A stretch of DNA of 64,000 nucleotides, taken from NCBI GenBank assembly GCA_963787045.1, contig CAWBBR010000017.1:1-64000 (forward strand), read 5' to 3'. This DNA is from DATJGR01 sp963787045. Its GTDB lineage: Bacteria; Pseudomonadota; Gammaproteobacteria; Pseudomonadales; Azotimanducaceae. Below the pieces are notes generated by a model. That model searched no databases. It was not told the origin of the DNA and saw only the letters and a list, made by a program, of their open reading frames with translations. Below, one piece after another: positions 45,882-55,079 of the stretch; the stretch's first letter is position 1; each line of letters begins with the position of its first letter. The position numbers and the translations under genes were made by a program.

Positions 45882-46880
45882 ATGCGCAAAGCTGTCTTCG
45901 TCATCGACCCGATCGACGAAATCAACCTGAAGAAAGATAGCACCTTGGCGATGATTCGCGCCGCGCAGCGCCGTGGGTGGGATGTCCGCTGCGCGCAGCA
46001 GGGTGATCTTTTCTACCGTGACGAACGACCGTGGGGATTTCTCCGGACGTTTTCGCTCAGCGCCGCATTTGCCGAACGGCTGGATCCGGCGGCCGCTTAC
46101 CCCGACTGGTATTGCCTCGGCGAAGAAGTGGCGGAGCCGCTGCGCGACTGCGACGTGATCTTCATGCGCAAAGACCCGCCGTTCGACATGGAGTACATCT
46201 ACACCACCTATCTTCTCGAGCGCGCCGAGAACGACGGCGTGCTGGTGGTGAATCGTCCAGCCAGCCTGCGCGACTGCAACGAGAAATTCTTCGCGACCGC
46301 GTTTCCGCAATGCGGGCCACCGCTGGTGGTGACGCGCCGCGCCGACGTGATCCGCGAATTCCAGGCCAAGCACAAGCACATCGTGCTGAAGCCGCTCGAC
46401 GGAATGGGTGGCGCCAACATCTTCCGGCTGATGGAAGGCGACCCGAACCTGTCGGTGGTCATCGAGACGCTGACGCAGCACGGCAGCCAGCAGATCATGG
46501 CGCAGGTGTTCCTTCCCGAGATCAAGGACGGCGACAAGCGCATCCTGATCGTGGACGGCGAGCCGATTCCCTATGCGCTCGCGCGCATTCCGAAGGCCGG
46601 CGAAGCACGCGGCAATCTCGCCGCCGGCGGTACCGGCGAAGGCCGCCCACTCACGCCGCGCGATCGGTGGATCGCCGAGCAGGTCGGCCCCGAACTCGTG
46701 CGTCGCGGTCTCTACTTCGTCGGGATCGACGTCATCGGCGACTATCTGACCGAAGTGAACGTTACGTGTCCGACGTGCATTCGCGAACTCGATGCACAGT
46801 TCGGCCTCGACATTGCCGCTAAACTCATTGATTGCATCGATGCAAAACTCAACGAGAGGGCGCGCCGCACTGGCCGCTGA
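45882..46880 (+). CDS. gshB: Glutathione synthetase
   Basis: 332 residues, intact. ATP-grasp ligase adding glycine to gamma-glutamylcysteine. The start MRKAVFVIDPIDEINLKKDS, MRKDPPFDMEYIYTTYLLE, the ATP loop VLKPLDGMGGANIFRL, the glycine-rich NLAAGGTGEGRPLTPRD and the Mg site DYLTEVNVTCPT are all present. It diverges from pilG, as in many gammaproteobacteria, and precedes tonB, yqgE and ruvX. Confidence 0.97.
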   Translation: MRKAVFVIDPIDEINLKKDSTLAMIRAAQRRGWDVRCAQQGDLFYRDERPWGFLRTFSLSAAFAERLDPAAAYPDWYCLGEEVAEPLRDCDVIFMRKDPPFDMEYIYTTYLLERAENDGVLVVNRPASLRDCNEKFFATAFPQCGPPLVVTRRADVIREFQAKHKHIVLKPLDGMGGANIFRLMEGDPNLSVVIETLTQHGSQQIMAQVFLPEIKDGDKRILIVDGEPIPYALARIPKAGEARGNLAAGGTGEGRPLTPRDRWIAEQVGPELVRRGLYFVGIDVIGDYLTEVNVTCPTCIRELDAQFGLDIAAKLIDCIDAKLNERARRTGR

Positions 46881-46902
46881 AGGCGACTCGAGAAGACAGA
46901 AC

Positions 46903-47760
46903 ATGGATGCGGTCATCACGCCGCGGGATCGGTTGTCGTTCACCGTCTTCCTCGCGGCCTCCTTGCATGCAGCGCTGATCCTCGGCGTCGGTTTCGCGTG
47001 GCATATCGACCACTCGCGATCGCCGACGATCGAGGTGACGCTGGCGCAACACGACGATCGTGTCGCGCCTGACAAGGCCGACTTCCTCGCCCAGTCGAAC
47101 CAGCTCGGCAGCGGCGATGCGGCCGAGGCACGCGAAACCACCACCACCGAAACGGCGGACTTCCACGACAGCGCGGTCCGGCAGGTCGCCTCCGACCCGA
47201 CGCCACAGGAAGAACGCGTCGCCGCGCGCGCGACGCTGACCACCTCGTCCGCCCGCGACGAACAAGCCCCGATCGAATCGCCGCAGGACGCCGTAGAACC
47301 GCGTCTCTCGCCGTCCGATCAGCGCCGCCTGATGGACCTCAGCCAGGAAATCGCGAGCCTCGAAGCCCGCGTCGATACCGAAACCAACAGCGAAGCGAAG
47401 TCGCCGCGCGTGCGTCGGTTGACGAGCGTGTCGGCGCGCGCGGCGGTCGATGCGTATTACCTTCAGTCGTGGCGACGCAAGGTCGAAACGGTCGGCAATC
47501 TGAACTACCCCGAGGAAGCCCGGCGCGACCAGTTGTACGGCAGCCTGCGGTTGATGGTGTCGATCGCACCGGACGGCGCGTTGAAGGACGTGCGGATCCT
47601 CGACTCGTCGGGTTTCAAAGTGCTGGACGATGCAGCGATCCGGATCGTTCGTCAGGCGGCGCCGTTCGCGCCCTTCCCGGAAGAAATGCGGCAATCGACC
47701 GACGTGCTCGAAATCATCCGTACTTGGCAATTCCGAAAGAACCACTATTCGTCGTCCTAG
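46903..47760 (+). CDS. tonB: Energy transducer TonB-family protein
   Basis: 285 residues, intact. A short cytoplasmic N-terminus and one transmembrane helix (LSFTVFLAASLHAALILGVG) carry the Ser/His typical of TonB helices. The periplasmic linker (about 45-200) is rich in Glu, Thr and Ala rather than Pro-Lys/Pro-Glu repeats and contains a short coiled coil (DLSQEIASLEARVDTE). The C-terminal TonB domain has NLNYPEEARRDQLYGSLRLM, DVRILDSSGFKVLDDAAIRI and a final WQFRKN. It lies 22 bases after gshB. ExbB and ExbD are not in the window. Confidence 0.87.
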   Translation: MDAVITPRDRLSFTVFLAASLHAALILGVGFAWHIDHSRSPTIEVTLAQHDDRVAPDKADFLAQSNQLGSGDAAEARETTTTETADFHDSAVRQVASDPTPQEERVAARATLTTSSARDEQAPIESPQDAVEPRLSPSDQRRLMDLSQEIASLEARVDTETNSEAKSPRVRRLTSVSARAAVDAYYLQSWRRKVETVGNLNYPEEARRDQLYGSLRLMVSIAPDGALKDVRILDSSGFKVLDDAAIRIVRQAAPFAPFPEEMRQSTDVLEIIRTWQFRKNHYSSS

Positions 47761-47794
47761 AGCGGGTCCTGGCACCTGTTATCATCCGCGCGCC

Positions 47795-48352
47795 ATGGCA
47801 CTCGATATTTGTCTGAAGCACCACTTCCTGCTAGCGATGCCGAGCCAGCGCGGCGACTACTTCAGCAACACCATCACGTATGTCTGCGAGCACAACGAAG
47901 AAGGTGCGATGGGTTTCATGGTGAATCGCCCGATGAAACTCACGGTGGCCGACCTGCTCGATCAACTCGGCATCGCCGGCACGCTGTCGACCGAGCAGCC
48001 GGTGATGGAAGGCGGCCCGGTGAAGACGGAGCGCGGCTTCATCCTCCACAGCGACGAAGTGCATTACGACGCGAGCCTGCCGCTGGGCAACGGGCTGATG
48101 TTGAGCACAGCGCGGCAAACGCTCGAAGCGATCGGTGGCGGCAACGGCCCGAAGCGCTATCTCGTGGCGCTCGGCTACGCGGGCTGGGGCAGCGGCCAGC
48201 TCGAAAACGAGATGCTCGAGAATACCTGGCTCAGCTGCCCGGCCGACGTGAACATCCTGTTCGACGTCCCGTTCGACCAACGGGTGAACAAAGCCGCAGC
48301 ATCGCTCGGCATCGACTTCCGCTTGATCTCGAACCAAGCCGGGCACGCGTGA
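47795..48352 (+). CDS. yqgE: YqgE/AlgH family protein
   Basis: 185 residues, intact. Family blocks are HHFLLAMPSQRGDYFSNTI, TYVCEHNEEGAMGFMVNRPM, EGGPVKTERGFILHSD and ALGYAGWGSGQLENEMLEN. The molecular role is unknown; AlgH was linked to alginate control in Pseudomonas. The start at 47795 is used; upstream in-frame sequence belongs to tonB. The stop overlaps the GTG of ruvX, the near-universal yqgE-ruvX pairing. Confidence 0.95.
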   Translation: MALDICLKHHFLLAMPSQRGDYFSNTITYVCEHNEEGAMGFMVNRPMKLTVADLLDQLGIAGTLSTEQPVMEGGPVKTERGFILHSDEVHYDASLPLGNGLMLSTARQTLEAIGGGNGPKRYLVALGYAGWGSGQLENEMLENTWLSCPADVNILFDVPFDQRVNKAAASLGIDFRLISNQAGHA

Positions 48353-48762
48353 CCGCGCAGCGTCCGTCGACCGTTCTCGCATTCGACTTCGGCTTGCGCA
48401 ACATCGGCGTCGCGACCGGCCAGACCATCACCCAAACCGCCAGCGAACTCGGTATCGTGCGCGCGCGTGACGGCGTACCGGACTGGAACGTCCTCGATGC
48501 GTTCGTCCGCGAGTGGCAACCGGAGCGGTTACTGGTAGGACTGCCGCTGAACATGGATGACACGCTCAGCGACATGGCCGTGCGCGCGAAGCGATTCGCG
48601 AGGAAACTCGAAGCACGCTATCGGCTGAACGTGGAACTGGTCGATGAGCGGTTGACCAGCTTCGAGGCACGCGGTCTCTCGCGCGACCTCGACGCGCAGC
48701 ACGCCATCGCTGCGCGGTTGATCGCCGAAACGTACCTCGGCAGTGTGAAGAAGCCTGGCTAG
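48349..48762 (+). CDS. ruvX: RuvX/YqgF, putative pre-16S rRNA nuclease
   Basis: 137 residues with an RNase H-like fold: VLAFDFGLRNIGVATG holds the first catalytic Asp, ERLLVGLPLNMDDTLSDMA the second strand, and VELVDERLTSFEARGL and LDAQHAIAARLIAETYL the later acidic residues. Involved in maturation of the 5' end of 16S rRNA. The GTG start overlaps the yqgE stop by four bases. pyrB and pyrC, which often follow, are absent; pilU follows on the opposite strand. Confidence 0.94.
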   Translation: MTAQRPSTVLAFDFGLRNIGVATGQTITQTASELGIVRARDGVPDWNVLDAFVREWQPERLLVGLPLNMDDTLSDMAVRAKRFARKLEARYRLNVELVDERLTSFEARGLSRDLDAQHAIAARLIAETYLGSVKKPG

Positions 48763-48768
48763 CGTCGA

Positions 48769-49914
48769 TCAGCGACGATAGTTGAACGACGACTCGGTAT
48801 CTTCGAGCGTCAGGTTGCCGGCCGCAGCCGTCAGCGCTTCCTGACCCGCGGCATCGGCGCCGAGCTTGATCATCAGGCGCAGGTCGTTCGCCGAGTCGGC
48901 ATGCGTGAGCGCTGCGTCGTAGGAAATCTCGCCGGCGGCGTACAACCGATAGAGACCCTGGTCGAACGTCTGCATGCCGAGTTCGGTCGACTTCGTCATC
49001 AGCTCTTTCAGCAGATGCACTTCGCCTTTGCGAATGTGATCGGACATCAACGGCGTGTTGATCAGCACTTCGACCGCCGCGCGGCGACCCTGACCGTCGG
49101 TGGTCGGAACCAATTGCTGCGCGATGATCGCCTTTAGGTTCAGCGACAGGTCCATCCAGATCTGATCGTGTCGATCGCTCGGGAAGAAGTGGATGATCCG
49201 GTCGAGCGCCTGGTTGGCGTTGTTGGCGTGCAGCGTGCACAGACACAGGTGGCCGGTTTCCGCGAACGTCACCGCCTGTTCCATCGTTTCGCGCTGGCGC
49301 ACCTCGCCGATCATGATGACGTCGGGTGCTTGTCGCAGCGTGTTCTTCAGCGCCACTTCGAAACTGTCGGTGTCCATGCCCACTTCGCGTTGCGTGATGA
49401 TGCAGCCGCGGTGCTGATGGATGTATTCGATCGGATCTTCGATGCTGATGATGTGGCCGCTGGAATTCTCGTTGCGGTGCCCGATCATCGCGGCGAGCGA
49501 CGTGGACTTACCGGTTCCGGTCGCACCAACGAAGATGATCAGACCGCGCTTCGTCATCGCGAGCTGTTCGAGAATCGGCGGCAGGCCCAACTCGGCGACT
49601 TTCGGAATGTTCACCTCGATCCGGCGCAACACCATGCCGATCAGGTTGCGCTGATAAAAGGCACTGACGCGAAAGCGACCCAGGCCGCGGGTGTTGATCG
49701 CGAAGTTGCACTCGTGGTCGCGCTTGAACGCGTCCTGCTGATCCTTGTTCATCACGCCGAGCACGATCTCGCGCGACTGTTCGGGCGACAACGCGTTCTT
49801 CGATGCGGCGAACAACTTGCCGTTGATCTTGATCGTCGGCGGGCGACCGGCGGTGATGAAGAGGTCGGATGCCCCTTTCTCGACCACCAGCTTCAGTAAT
49901 TTATCGAACTCCAT
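48769..49914 (-). CDS. pilU: Type IV pilus retraction ATPase PilU
   Basis: 381 residues, intact. Hexameric secretion-type ATPase: Walker A FVGATGTGKSTSLAAM near 131, the Asp box IISIEDPIEYIHQHRGCI, Walker B DVIMIGEVRQRETM and the His box TGHLCLCTLHANNANQALDR. The length, the N-terminus MEFDKLLKLVVEKGASDLFI and the C-terminal TLEDTESSFNYRR are PilU features, not PilT. It is an auxiliary motor acting with PilT in retraction. It lies 8 bases after pilT on the same strand. Confidence 0.96.
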   Translation of the reverse strand: MEFDKLLKLVVEKGASDLFITAGRPPTIKINGKLFAASKNALSPEQSREIVLGVMNKDQQDAFKRDHECNFAINTRGLGRFRVSAFYQRNLIGMVLRRIEVNIPKVAELGLPPILEQLAMTKRGLIIFVGATGTGKSTSLAAMIGHRNENSSGHIISIEDPIEYIHQHRGCIITQREVGMDTDSFEVALKNTLRQAPDVIMIGEVRQRETMEQAVTFAETGHLCLCTLHANNANQALDRIIHFFPSDRHDQIWMDLSLNLKAIIAQQLVPTTDGQGRRAAVEVLINTPLMSDHIRKGEVHLLKELMTKSTELGMQTFDQGLYRLYAAGEISYDAALTHADSANDLRLMIKLGADAAGQEALTAAAGNLTLEDTESSFNYRR

Positions 49915-49922
49915 CGATCACC

Positions 49923-50957
49923 TCAGAAGCTCTCGGGAATCTTCGCGATTTCGCGCGCCGTTTCGCGGCCGATGACGCGACGCTGCACGAGCCCCTGCAG
50001 ACACTGGTCGAGCGTCTGCATACCGGTGGCGGCACTGGTCTGAATGGCCGAGTACATCTGCGCGACTTTGCCTTCGCGAATCAGGTTACGAATCGCCGGC
50101 GTCGCGATCATGATTTCGTGCGCCGCAACGCGGCCGCCGTTCACGCGCTTCAGCAACGTCTGCGAAACGACGGCCTGCAACGACTCCGACAACATCGACC
50201 GCACCATGTCTTTCTCTTCGGCCGGGAACTGGTCGATGATCCGGTCGATCGTCTTCGACGCCGACGTCGTGTGCAGCGTCGCGAACACGAGGTGTCCCGT
50301 TTCCGCTGCAGTCAACGCAAGCCGCGTGGTGATCAGGTCGCGCATCTCGCCGACCAGAATGATGTCGGGGTCTTCCCGCAGCGCCACTCGCAGCGCCTCA
50401 GAGAAACCGTGAGTATCGCGGTGCACTTCGCGCTGGTTGACGAGACACTTCTTGCTCTCGTGCACGAATTCGATCGGATCTTCGATCGTCAGGATGTGCT
50501 GATAGCGGTTGTCGTTGATGAAGTCGACCATCGCCGCCATCGTCGTGCTCTTGCCCGATCCCGTTGGGCCGGTCACCAGCACGAGACCGCGCGGCGCCAT
50601 CGAGATGTCTTTGAACACCTGGCCCATGGCGAGGTCTTCCATCGTCAGCACTTTGGATGGAATCGTTCGGAAGACGGCGCCGGCGCCGCGGTTCTGGTTG
50701 AACGCGTTGACGCGGAAGCGCGCAACGCCGGGTACTTCGAACGAAAAGTCGGTCTCGAGGAACTCTTCGTAGTCCTTCCGCTGCTTGTCGTTCATGATCT
50801 CGTACACCAGCGCGTGAACTTCGCGGTGTTCGAGCGGAGGCAGGTTGATGCGTCGTACGTCGCCGTCGACGCGGATCATCGGCGGCAAGCCCGCCGACAA
50901 GTGCAGGTCAGATGCGCCCTGCTTGGCGCTGAAAGCGAGAAGCTCGGTGATATCCAT
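49923..50957 (-). CDS. pilT: Type IV pilus retraction ATPase PilT
   Basis: 344 residues, intact. Walker A VTGPTGSGKSTTMAAMVDFI, Asp box ILTIEDPIEFVHESKKCLVN, Walker B IILVGEMRDLITTRLALTAA, His box TGHLVFATLHTTSASKTIDR. The C-terminal AIRNLIREGKVAQ matches the AIRNLIRE motif needed for retraction. The start MDITELLAFSAKQGASDLHL at 50957 is the family start; a longer frame to 51107 is chance. It provides the motor for the twitching controlled by the pil/chp genes 5 kb away. Divergent from yggS. Confidence 0.97.
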   Translation of the reverse strand: MDITELLAFSAKQGASDLHLSAGLPPMIRVDGDVRRINLPPLEHREVHALVYEIMNDKQRKDYEEFLETDFSFEVPGVARFRVNAFNQNRGAGAVFRTIPSKVLTMEDLAMGQVFKDISMAPRGLVLVTGPTGSGKSTTMAAMVDFINDNRYQHILTIEDPIEFVHESKKCLVNQREVHRDTHGFSEALRVALREDPDIILVGEMRDLITTRLALTAAETGHLVFATLHTTSASKTIDRIIDQFPAEEKDMVRSMLSESLQAVVSQTLLKRVNGGRVAAHEIMIATPAIRNLIREGKVAQMYSAIQTSAATGMQTLDQCLQGLVQRRVIGRETAREIAKIPESF

Positions 50958-51112
50958 AGCAGTAGCAATCCCTTTCTGCGCGCGCTCTCCGTAGGTAAGA
51001 GAGTCCGTGGAGAGAGGCCGTATAGTATTACCTCCCCCCACGGTTGCACATGGCCGATGGATGACGCTCCTACCCTGCATCGCTAAACTGCGACGCCGTT
51101 TACACAACCACC

Positions 51113-51814
51113 ATGCACTCGATCAGCAACCACGTCGCCGCCGTCCAGAAGCGCGTCGCGCAGGCCGCCCAACGAAGCGGTCGTGTACGCGACCCGATTC
51201 GCCTGGTCGCCGCATCGAAGACGCAATCGGCCGAAACGATCCGAGCGGCCGCGTCCTGTGGAATCACGGAATTTGGCGAGAATTACCTGGGCGACGCGCT
51301 GCCGAAAATCGATGCGCTTCGCGACCTGTCGCTGCAATGGCATTTCATCGGCGCGATCCAGTCGAACAAGACGCGCGACATCGCACGGCACTTTCAGTGG
51401 GTGCAAACGCTCGACCGAGCCAAAGTCGCGCAGCGGCTATCGGATCAGCGTCCGGGAGACGCCGACGCGCTCGACGTGTTGATCCAGATCAACATCGACG
51501 GCGAACCGCAGAAGGCGGGTATCGCGCCGGAGGCTCTGGCAGAATTCGCGGCGCAACTGCTGAAGCTGCCGCGCATTCGTCTGCGCGGGCTCATGTCGAT
51601 TCCGCGCCCTGAGGTCGACCCCGAGTTGCAACGCATCTCGTTCCGCCGGATGCGCGAGTTGTTCGAGCGCGCGAAGCCCACCGGCGCAACGCACTGGGAT
51701 ACGTTGTCGATGGGCATGACACAGGACTTCGAAACCGCGATTGCGGAAGGCGCGACCATGATCAGAATCGGAACTGCACTGTTTGGACCGCGAGGAGCGC
51801 GTCGCGATGGCTGA
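51113..51814 (+). CDS. yggS: PLP homeostasis protein YggS
   Basis: 233 residues, intact. PLP-binding single-domain TIM barrel: the lysine is in IRLVAASKTQSAETI near residue 36, followed by CGITEFGENYLGDALPK, WHFIGAIQSNKTRDI, LMSIPRP and a phosphate loop near LSMGMTQDFETAIAEGATMI. It balances vitamin B6 pools rather than catalysing a reaction. Its stop overlaps the proC start by 8 bases, in the conserved pilT-yggS-proC-yggT order. Confidence 0.96.
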   Translation: MHSISNHVAAVQKRVAQAAQRSGRVRDPIRLVAASKTQSAETIRAAASCGITEFGENYLGDALPKIDALRDLSLQWHFIGAIQSNKTRDIARHFQWVQTLDRAKVAQRLSDQRPGDADALDVLIQINIDGEPQKAGIAPEALAEFAAQLLKLPRIRLRGLMSIPRPEVDPELQRISFRRMRELFERAKPTGATHWDTLSMGMTQDFETAIAEGATMIRIGTALFGPRGARRDG

Positions 51815-52625
51815 CACAATCGCATTCATCGGCGCCGGCAACATGGCGAAGAGTCTCGTCGGCGGACTATTGCGGCACGGCTATCCGGCCGCTTCGATGG
51901 TCGCCGCCGACCCGGACGCGTCCCAACGAGCCGGCATGGCCGCGCTCGGCGTTACGGTCGTCGACTCCAACGCGCGCGCGGTAGAGCGGGCCGCATCGAT
52001 CGTGCTTGCGGTAAAGCCGCAGGTGATGCGCAGCGTGGTCCAGGATCTGAAGACCGCCTTGCGCGCCGACCAGCTGCTGATTTCGATCGCGGCGGGAGTG
52101 CCGAGCACCGCGTTGGCGCGCTGGTCCCCAAAAGGGATCGGCATCGTTCGCTGCATGCCCAATACGCCGGCACTCTACGGCGCCGGCGTAACCGCGCTGT
52201 TTGCCAACGAGCATGTCACGGCGCAGCAGACGGCGGCCGCGGAGTCCATTCTGTCCGCCGCCGGACACGTCATCTGGGTTACGCAGGAATCGGCCATCGA
52301 CGCCGTTACAGCGGTTTCGGGCAGCGGACCCGCCTACTTCTTCTATCTGATGGAGGCGATGATCGACGCCGGTATCGCGCTGGGTCTCGATGCAGACACG
52401 GCGCGCACGCTGACGCTCAAAACCGCCTACGGCGCCGCGATCATGGCGAACGAAAGCGCCATCGCGCCCGCCGAGTTGCGCCGCAACGTCACTTCTCCAG
52501 GCGGCACGACGGAGCGTGCGATATCGGTACTCGACGGCGGACACGGCAAGGCATTGATCGAACGCGCGGTACGTGAGGCCGCGCAACGGTCCGTCGAGCT
52601 GGCGAAGGAGTTCGCCGCTCAGTGA
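51807..52625 (+). CDS. proC: Pyrroline-5-carboxylate reductase
   Basis: 272 residues, intact. Last step of proline synthesis. NAD(P) motif IAFIGAGNMAKSLVGGLLR, ASIVLAVKPQVM, RCMPNTPALYGAGVTAL, and the signature region AVSGSGPAYFFYLMEAM with RRNVTSPGGTTERAISVLD near the C-terminus. The start MADTIAFIGAG at 51807 overlaps the yggS end, with GGAGCG upstream as a ribosome-binding site. Confidence 0.97.
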   Translation: MADTIAFIGAGNMAKSLVGGLLRHGYPAASMVAADPDASQRAGMAALGVTVVDSNARAVERAASIVLAVKPQVMRSVVQDLKTALRADQLLISIAAGVPSTALARWSPKGIGIVRCMPNTPALYGAGVTALFANEHVTAQQTAAAESILSAAGHVIWVTQESAIDAVTAVSGSGPAYFFYLMEAMIDAGIALGLDADTARTLTLKTAYGAAIMANESAIAPAELRRNVTSPGGTTERAISVLDGGHGKALIERAVREAAQRSVELAKEFAAQ

Positions 52626-52692
52626 CACACGCTGCATCGTTCGACAGAATCGGCGACGGCGATCCCTCGAAGTTGAGTCAGGACTGTATTCA

Positions 52693-53247
52693 ATGAACCC
52701 GTTGGTCTTTATCGTCGACACGGTCTTCGACGTCGTCTGTTTTCTGTTTCTGGCGCGCCTGATCCTTCAAGCGAGCCGCGCCGATTTCTACAACCCGATA
52801 TCGCAAGGCATCGTAAAGGCCACCGATCCGATCCTGCGCCCGCTGCGCATGTTGATCCCGGGCTATCGCAACCTGGATTTCTCGGCGTTCCTCGCCGCCT
52901 GGCTCATCAAGGTGCTGGCGCACACGATGGCTATCGGCATTCAATCGCAATACATGCCCGGCATGCTCTATCTGTTCGGCATCGGCCTGTTCGATACGTT
53001 ACGGCTGCTGCTGACGGTGTACTGGTTCGCGTTGATCGTGGTGATCGTGTTGAGCTTTCTCGCGCCTGGCTCCTATCACCCGGCCGCAGCCTTGCTCACG
53101 CAGGTCACCGAACCGATCCTCGCGCCGGCCCGAAAGCTGATCCCGCCGCTCGGCGGCCTCGATTTTTCGCCGATTCTCGTTTTCATGATCCTGATCCTCA
53201 TCCGCGACTATCTGTTGCCGGCGATCTTCACCAGCTTGCTGACGTAA
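52693..53247 (+). CDS. yggT: YggT family integral membrane protein
   Basis: 184 residues, intact. Two tandem YggT repeats, each a hydrophobic helix followed by a conserved loop: DFYNPISQGIVKATDPILRP with LRMLIPGYRNLDFSAF, and SYHPAAALLTQVTEPILAPA with RKLIPPLGGLDFSPILVFM. About four membrane helices. Distant relatives take part in osmotic tolerance and in chloroplast membrane biogenesis; the exact bacterial role is unsettled. It follows proC by 67 bases, the usual partner. Confidence 0.94.
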   Translation: MNPLVFIVDTVFDVVCFLFLARLILQASRADFYNPISQGIVKATDPILRPLRMLIPGYRNLDFSAFLAAWLIKVLAHTMAIGIQSQYMPGMLYLFGIGLFDTLRLLLTVYWFALIVVIVLSFLAPGSYHPAAALLTQVTEPILAPARKLIPPLGGLDFSPILVFMILILIRDYLLPAIFTSLLT

Positions 53248-53334
53248 CCGCACGGCGGCGCGCCCGCGACGATCTGTTGTTGGGGCCTCGACCGCTCTTG
53301 TACTGATCGAATTTGCTTTAGACTCCGCCGTCCT

Positions 53335-54483
53335 ATGCAAGACCGCATCCCCGCTGATTCCGTTGGGCTCGTCACGCCTCAGCACCTGGCATTCGACACG
53401 CCGGTTACGCTGCTGGGCGGACGCGTGCTGCCACGGATGGAACTCGTATACGAGACGTACGGCGAATTGAACGCCGCGCGTTCGAATGCCGTGCTGGTCT
53501 GTCACGCGTTATCGGGACATCACCACGCGGCCGGATATCACAGCACCGACGACGAACGACCCGGCTGGTGGGACAACTGCATCGGACCCGGCAAGCCGAT
53601 CGATACGAACCGGTTCTTCGTCGTGAGCCTCAACAATCTCGGTGGCTGCAACGGCAGCACCGGACCTCGCTCGATCAATCCGGAAACGGGGCGCGCCTAC
53701 GGCCCGGATTTTCCGGTGGTCACGGTGCGGGACTGGGTAGCAACGCAAGCGATGCTGGCAGATGCGCTTCGCGTCGATCGGTGGGCGGCCATCATCGGCG
53801 GCAGTCTCGGCGGAATGCAGGCGATGCAGTGGGCGATCGACCTGCCGGAGCGCGTCGCGCACGCGGTTTTGATCGCGTCTGCATCGCGCCTGTCGGCGCA
53901 GAACATCGCGTTCAACGAAATTGCGCGACAGGCGATCGTCTCCGATCCCGACTTCAGCGGTGGCCGTTACCTCGATACGGCGACGAATCCGGCGCGCGGA
54001 CTGATGCTCGCTCGCATGATCGGGCACGTCACGTATCAATCGGATGACGGCCTGCGCGACAGGTTCGGGCGCGAACTGAAATCGGGCGATCTCGCGGCCG
54101 CCGGCGACGTGCAGTTTCAGGTCGAGAGCTATCTGCACCATCAAGGCCGCTCGTTCTCGCAACGGTTCGATGCGAACACGTATCTGCTGATGACGCGCGC
54201 GCTCGACCATTTCGACCCCGCACGCGATTTCGACGACGACCTGGTTGCAGCGTTGAAAAAGGCGCAGAGCGATTTCCTGGTGCTGTCGTTCACCACCGAC
54301 TGGCGTTTCGCGCCGGCGCGTTCCAAAGAAATCGTCGATGCGCTGATCGCGGCGCGAAAGAACGTCGTCAGCGCGGTGATCGATACGCCGCATGGACACG
54401 ATGCCTTCCTGTTGCAGGTGCCGCGTTACTTCAGCGTGCTGAGCGCGTATCTGCGACACGTTGCCGAACGGGTGCACGCGTGA
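53335..54483 (+). CDS. metX: Homoserine O-acyltransferase MetX
   Basis: 382 residues, intact. Alpha/beta hydrolase fold activating homoserine for methionine synthesis. Nucleophile elbow GGSLGGMQAMQW near residue 150, oxyanion NAVLVCHALSGHHHAAG, WWDNCIGPGKPIDTNRFFVV, LGGCNGSTGPRSINP, and the C-terminal acid and His in FTTDWRFAPARSKEI and DTPHGHDAFLL. MetX paired with metW, as here, uses succinyl-CoA in several proteobacteria, but the acyl donor cannot be decided from motifs I can verify. metW starts within its stop codon. Confidence 0.95.
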   Translation: MQDRIPADSVGLVTPQHLAFDTPVTLLGGRVLPRMELVYETYGELNAARSNAVLVCHALSGHHHAAGYHSTDDERPGWWDNCIGPGKPIDTNRFFVVSLNNLGGCNGSTGPRSINPETGRAYGPDFPVVTVRDWVATQAMLADALRVDRWAAIIGGSLGGMQAMQWAIDLPERVAHAVLIASASRLSAQNIAFNEIARQAIVSDPDFSGGRYLDTATNPARGLMLARMIGHVTYQSDDGLRDRFGRELKSGDLAAAGDVQFQVESYLHHQGRSFSQRFDANTYLLMTRALDHFDPARDFDDDLVAALKKAQSDFLVLSFTTDWRFAPARSKEIVDALIAARKNVVSAVIDTPHGHDAFLLQVPRYFSVLSAYLRHVAERVHA

Positions 54484-55079
54484 TGAGACCCGACATGTCC
54501 ATCATTTCGGATCTGGTGACCGTCGACTCGCGCGTGCTCGACCTCGGTTGCGGTGACGGCGAACTGCTCGCGCACCTGCGGCGGACGAAAGGCGTCAATG
54601 GATACGGCCTCGAGATCGATCCGGAGATGATCACGAGCTGCATTACGGCCGGCGTCAACGTCATCGAGCAAGACCTCGATCAGGGTCTTACGAATTTTCC
54701 CAGCGACAGCTTCGACCTCGTCGTGATGACCGACACGCTGCAGAGCGTCAAACGACCCGACGTGATGCTCGACGAGATGTTGCGCATCGGGCGCGAGTGC
54801 ATCGTCACGTTTCCGAACTTCGCGCACTGGCGCTGCCGGCTCTATCTTGCGTCGCGCGGCCGGATGCCTGTGGCGAAGCATTTACCGCATCGCTGGTACG
54901 ACACGCCGAACATCCACCTATGTACGTTCGCCGACTTCGAAGCGTTGTGTGCCACGAAACGCTTGCGAGTGATCAAACGGCTCGTCGTCGACAGCGATTA
55001 CGTGAATCACTCGCTGATGAGCCGATTTCCGAATCTAATGGGAACCACCGCGTTCTATCACCTGGGACGACCGCAATGA
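54483..55079 (+). CDS. metW: MetW, methionine biosynthesis methyltransferase-like protein
   Basis: 198 residues, intact. SAM-methyltransferase fold with RVLDLGCGDGELLAHL as the glycine-rich motif, GYGLEIDPEMITSCI, VIEQDLDQGLTNFPSDSFD and YDTPNIHLCTFADF near the end. In other proteobacteria MetW binds MetX and raises its activity rather than methylating a known substrate. The ATG at 54483 shares its G-free overlap with the metX TGA; GTG at 54480 is an alternative. The following DUF4426 gene overlaps its stop. Confidence 0.95.
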   Translation: MRPDMSIISDLVTVDSRVLDLGCGDGELLAHLRRTKGVNGYGLEIDPEMITSCITAGVNVIEQDLDQGLTNFPSDSFDLVVMTDTLQSVKRPDVMLDEMLRIGRECIVTFPNFAHWRCRLYLASRGRMPVAKHLPHRWYDTPNIHLCTFADFEALCATKRLRVIKRLVVDSDYVNHSLMSRFPNLMGTTAFYHLGRPQ

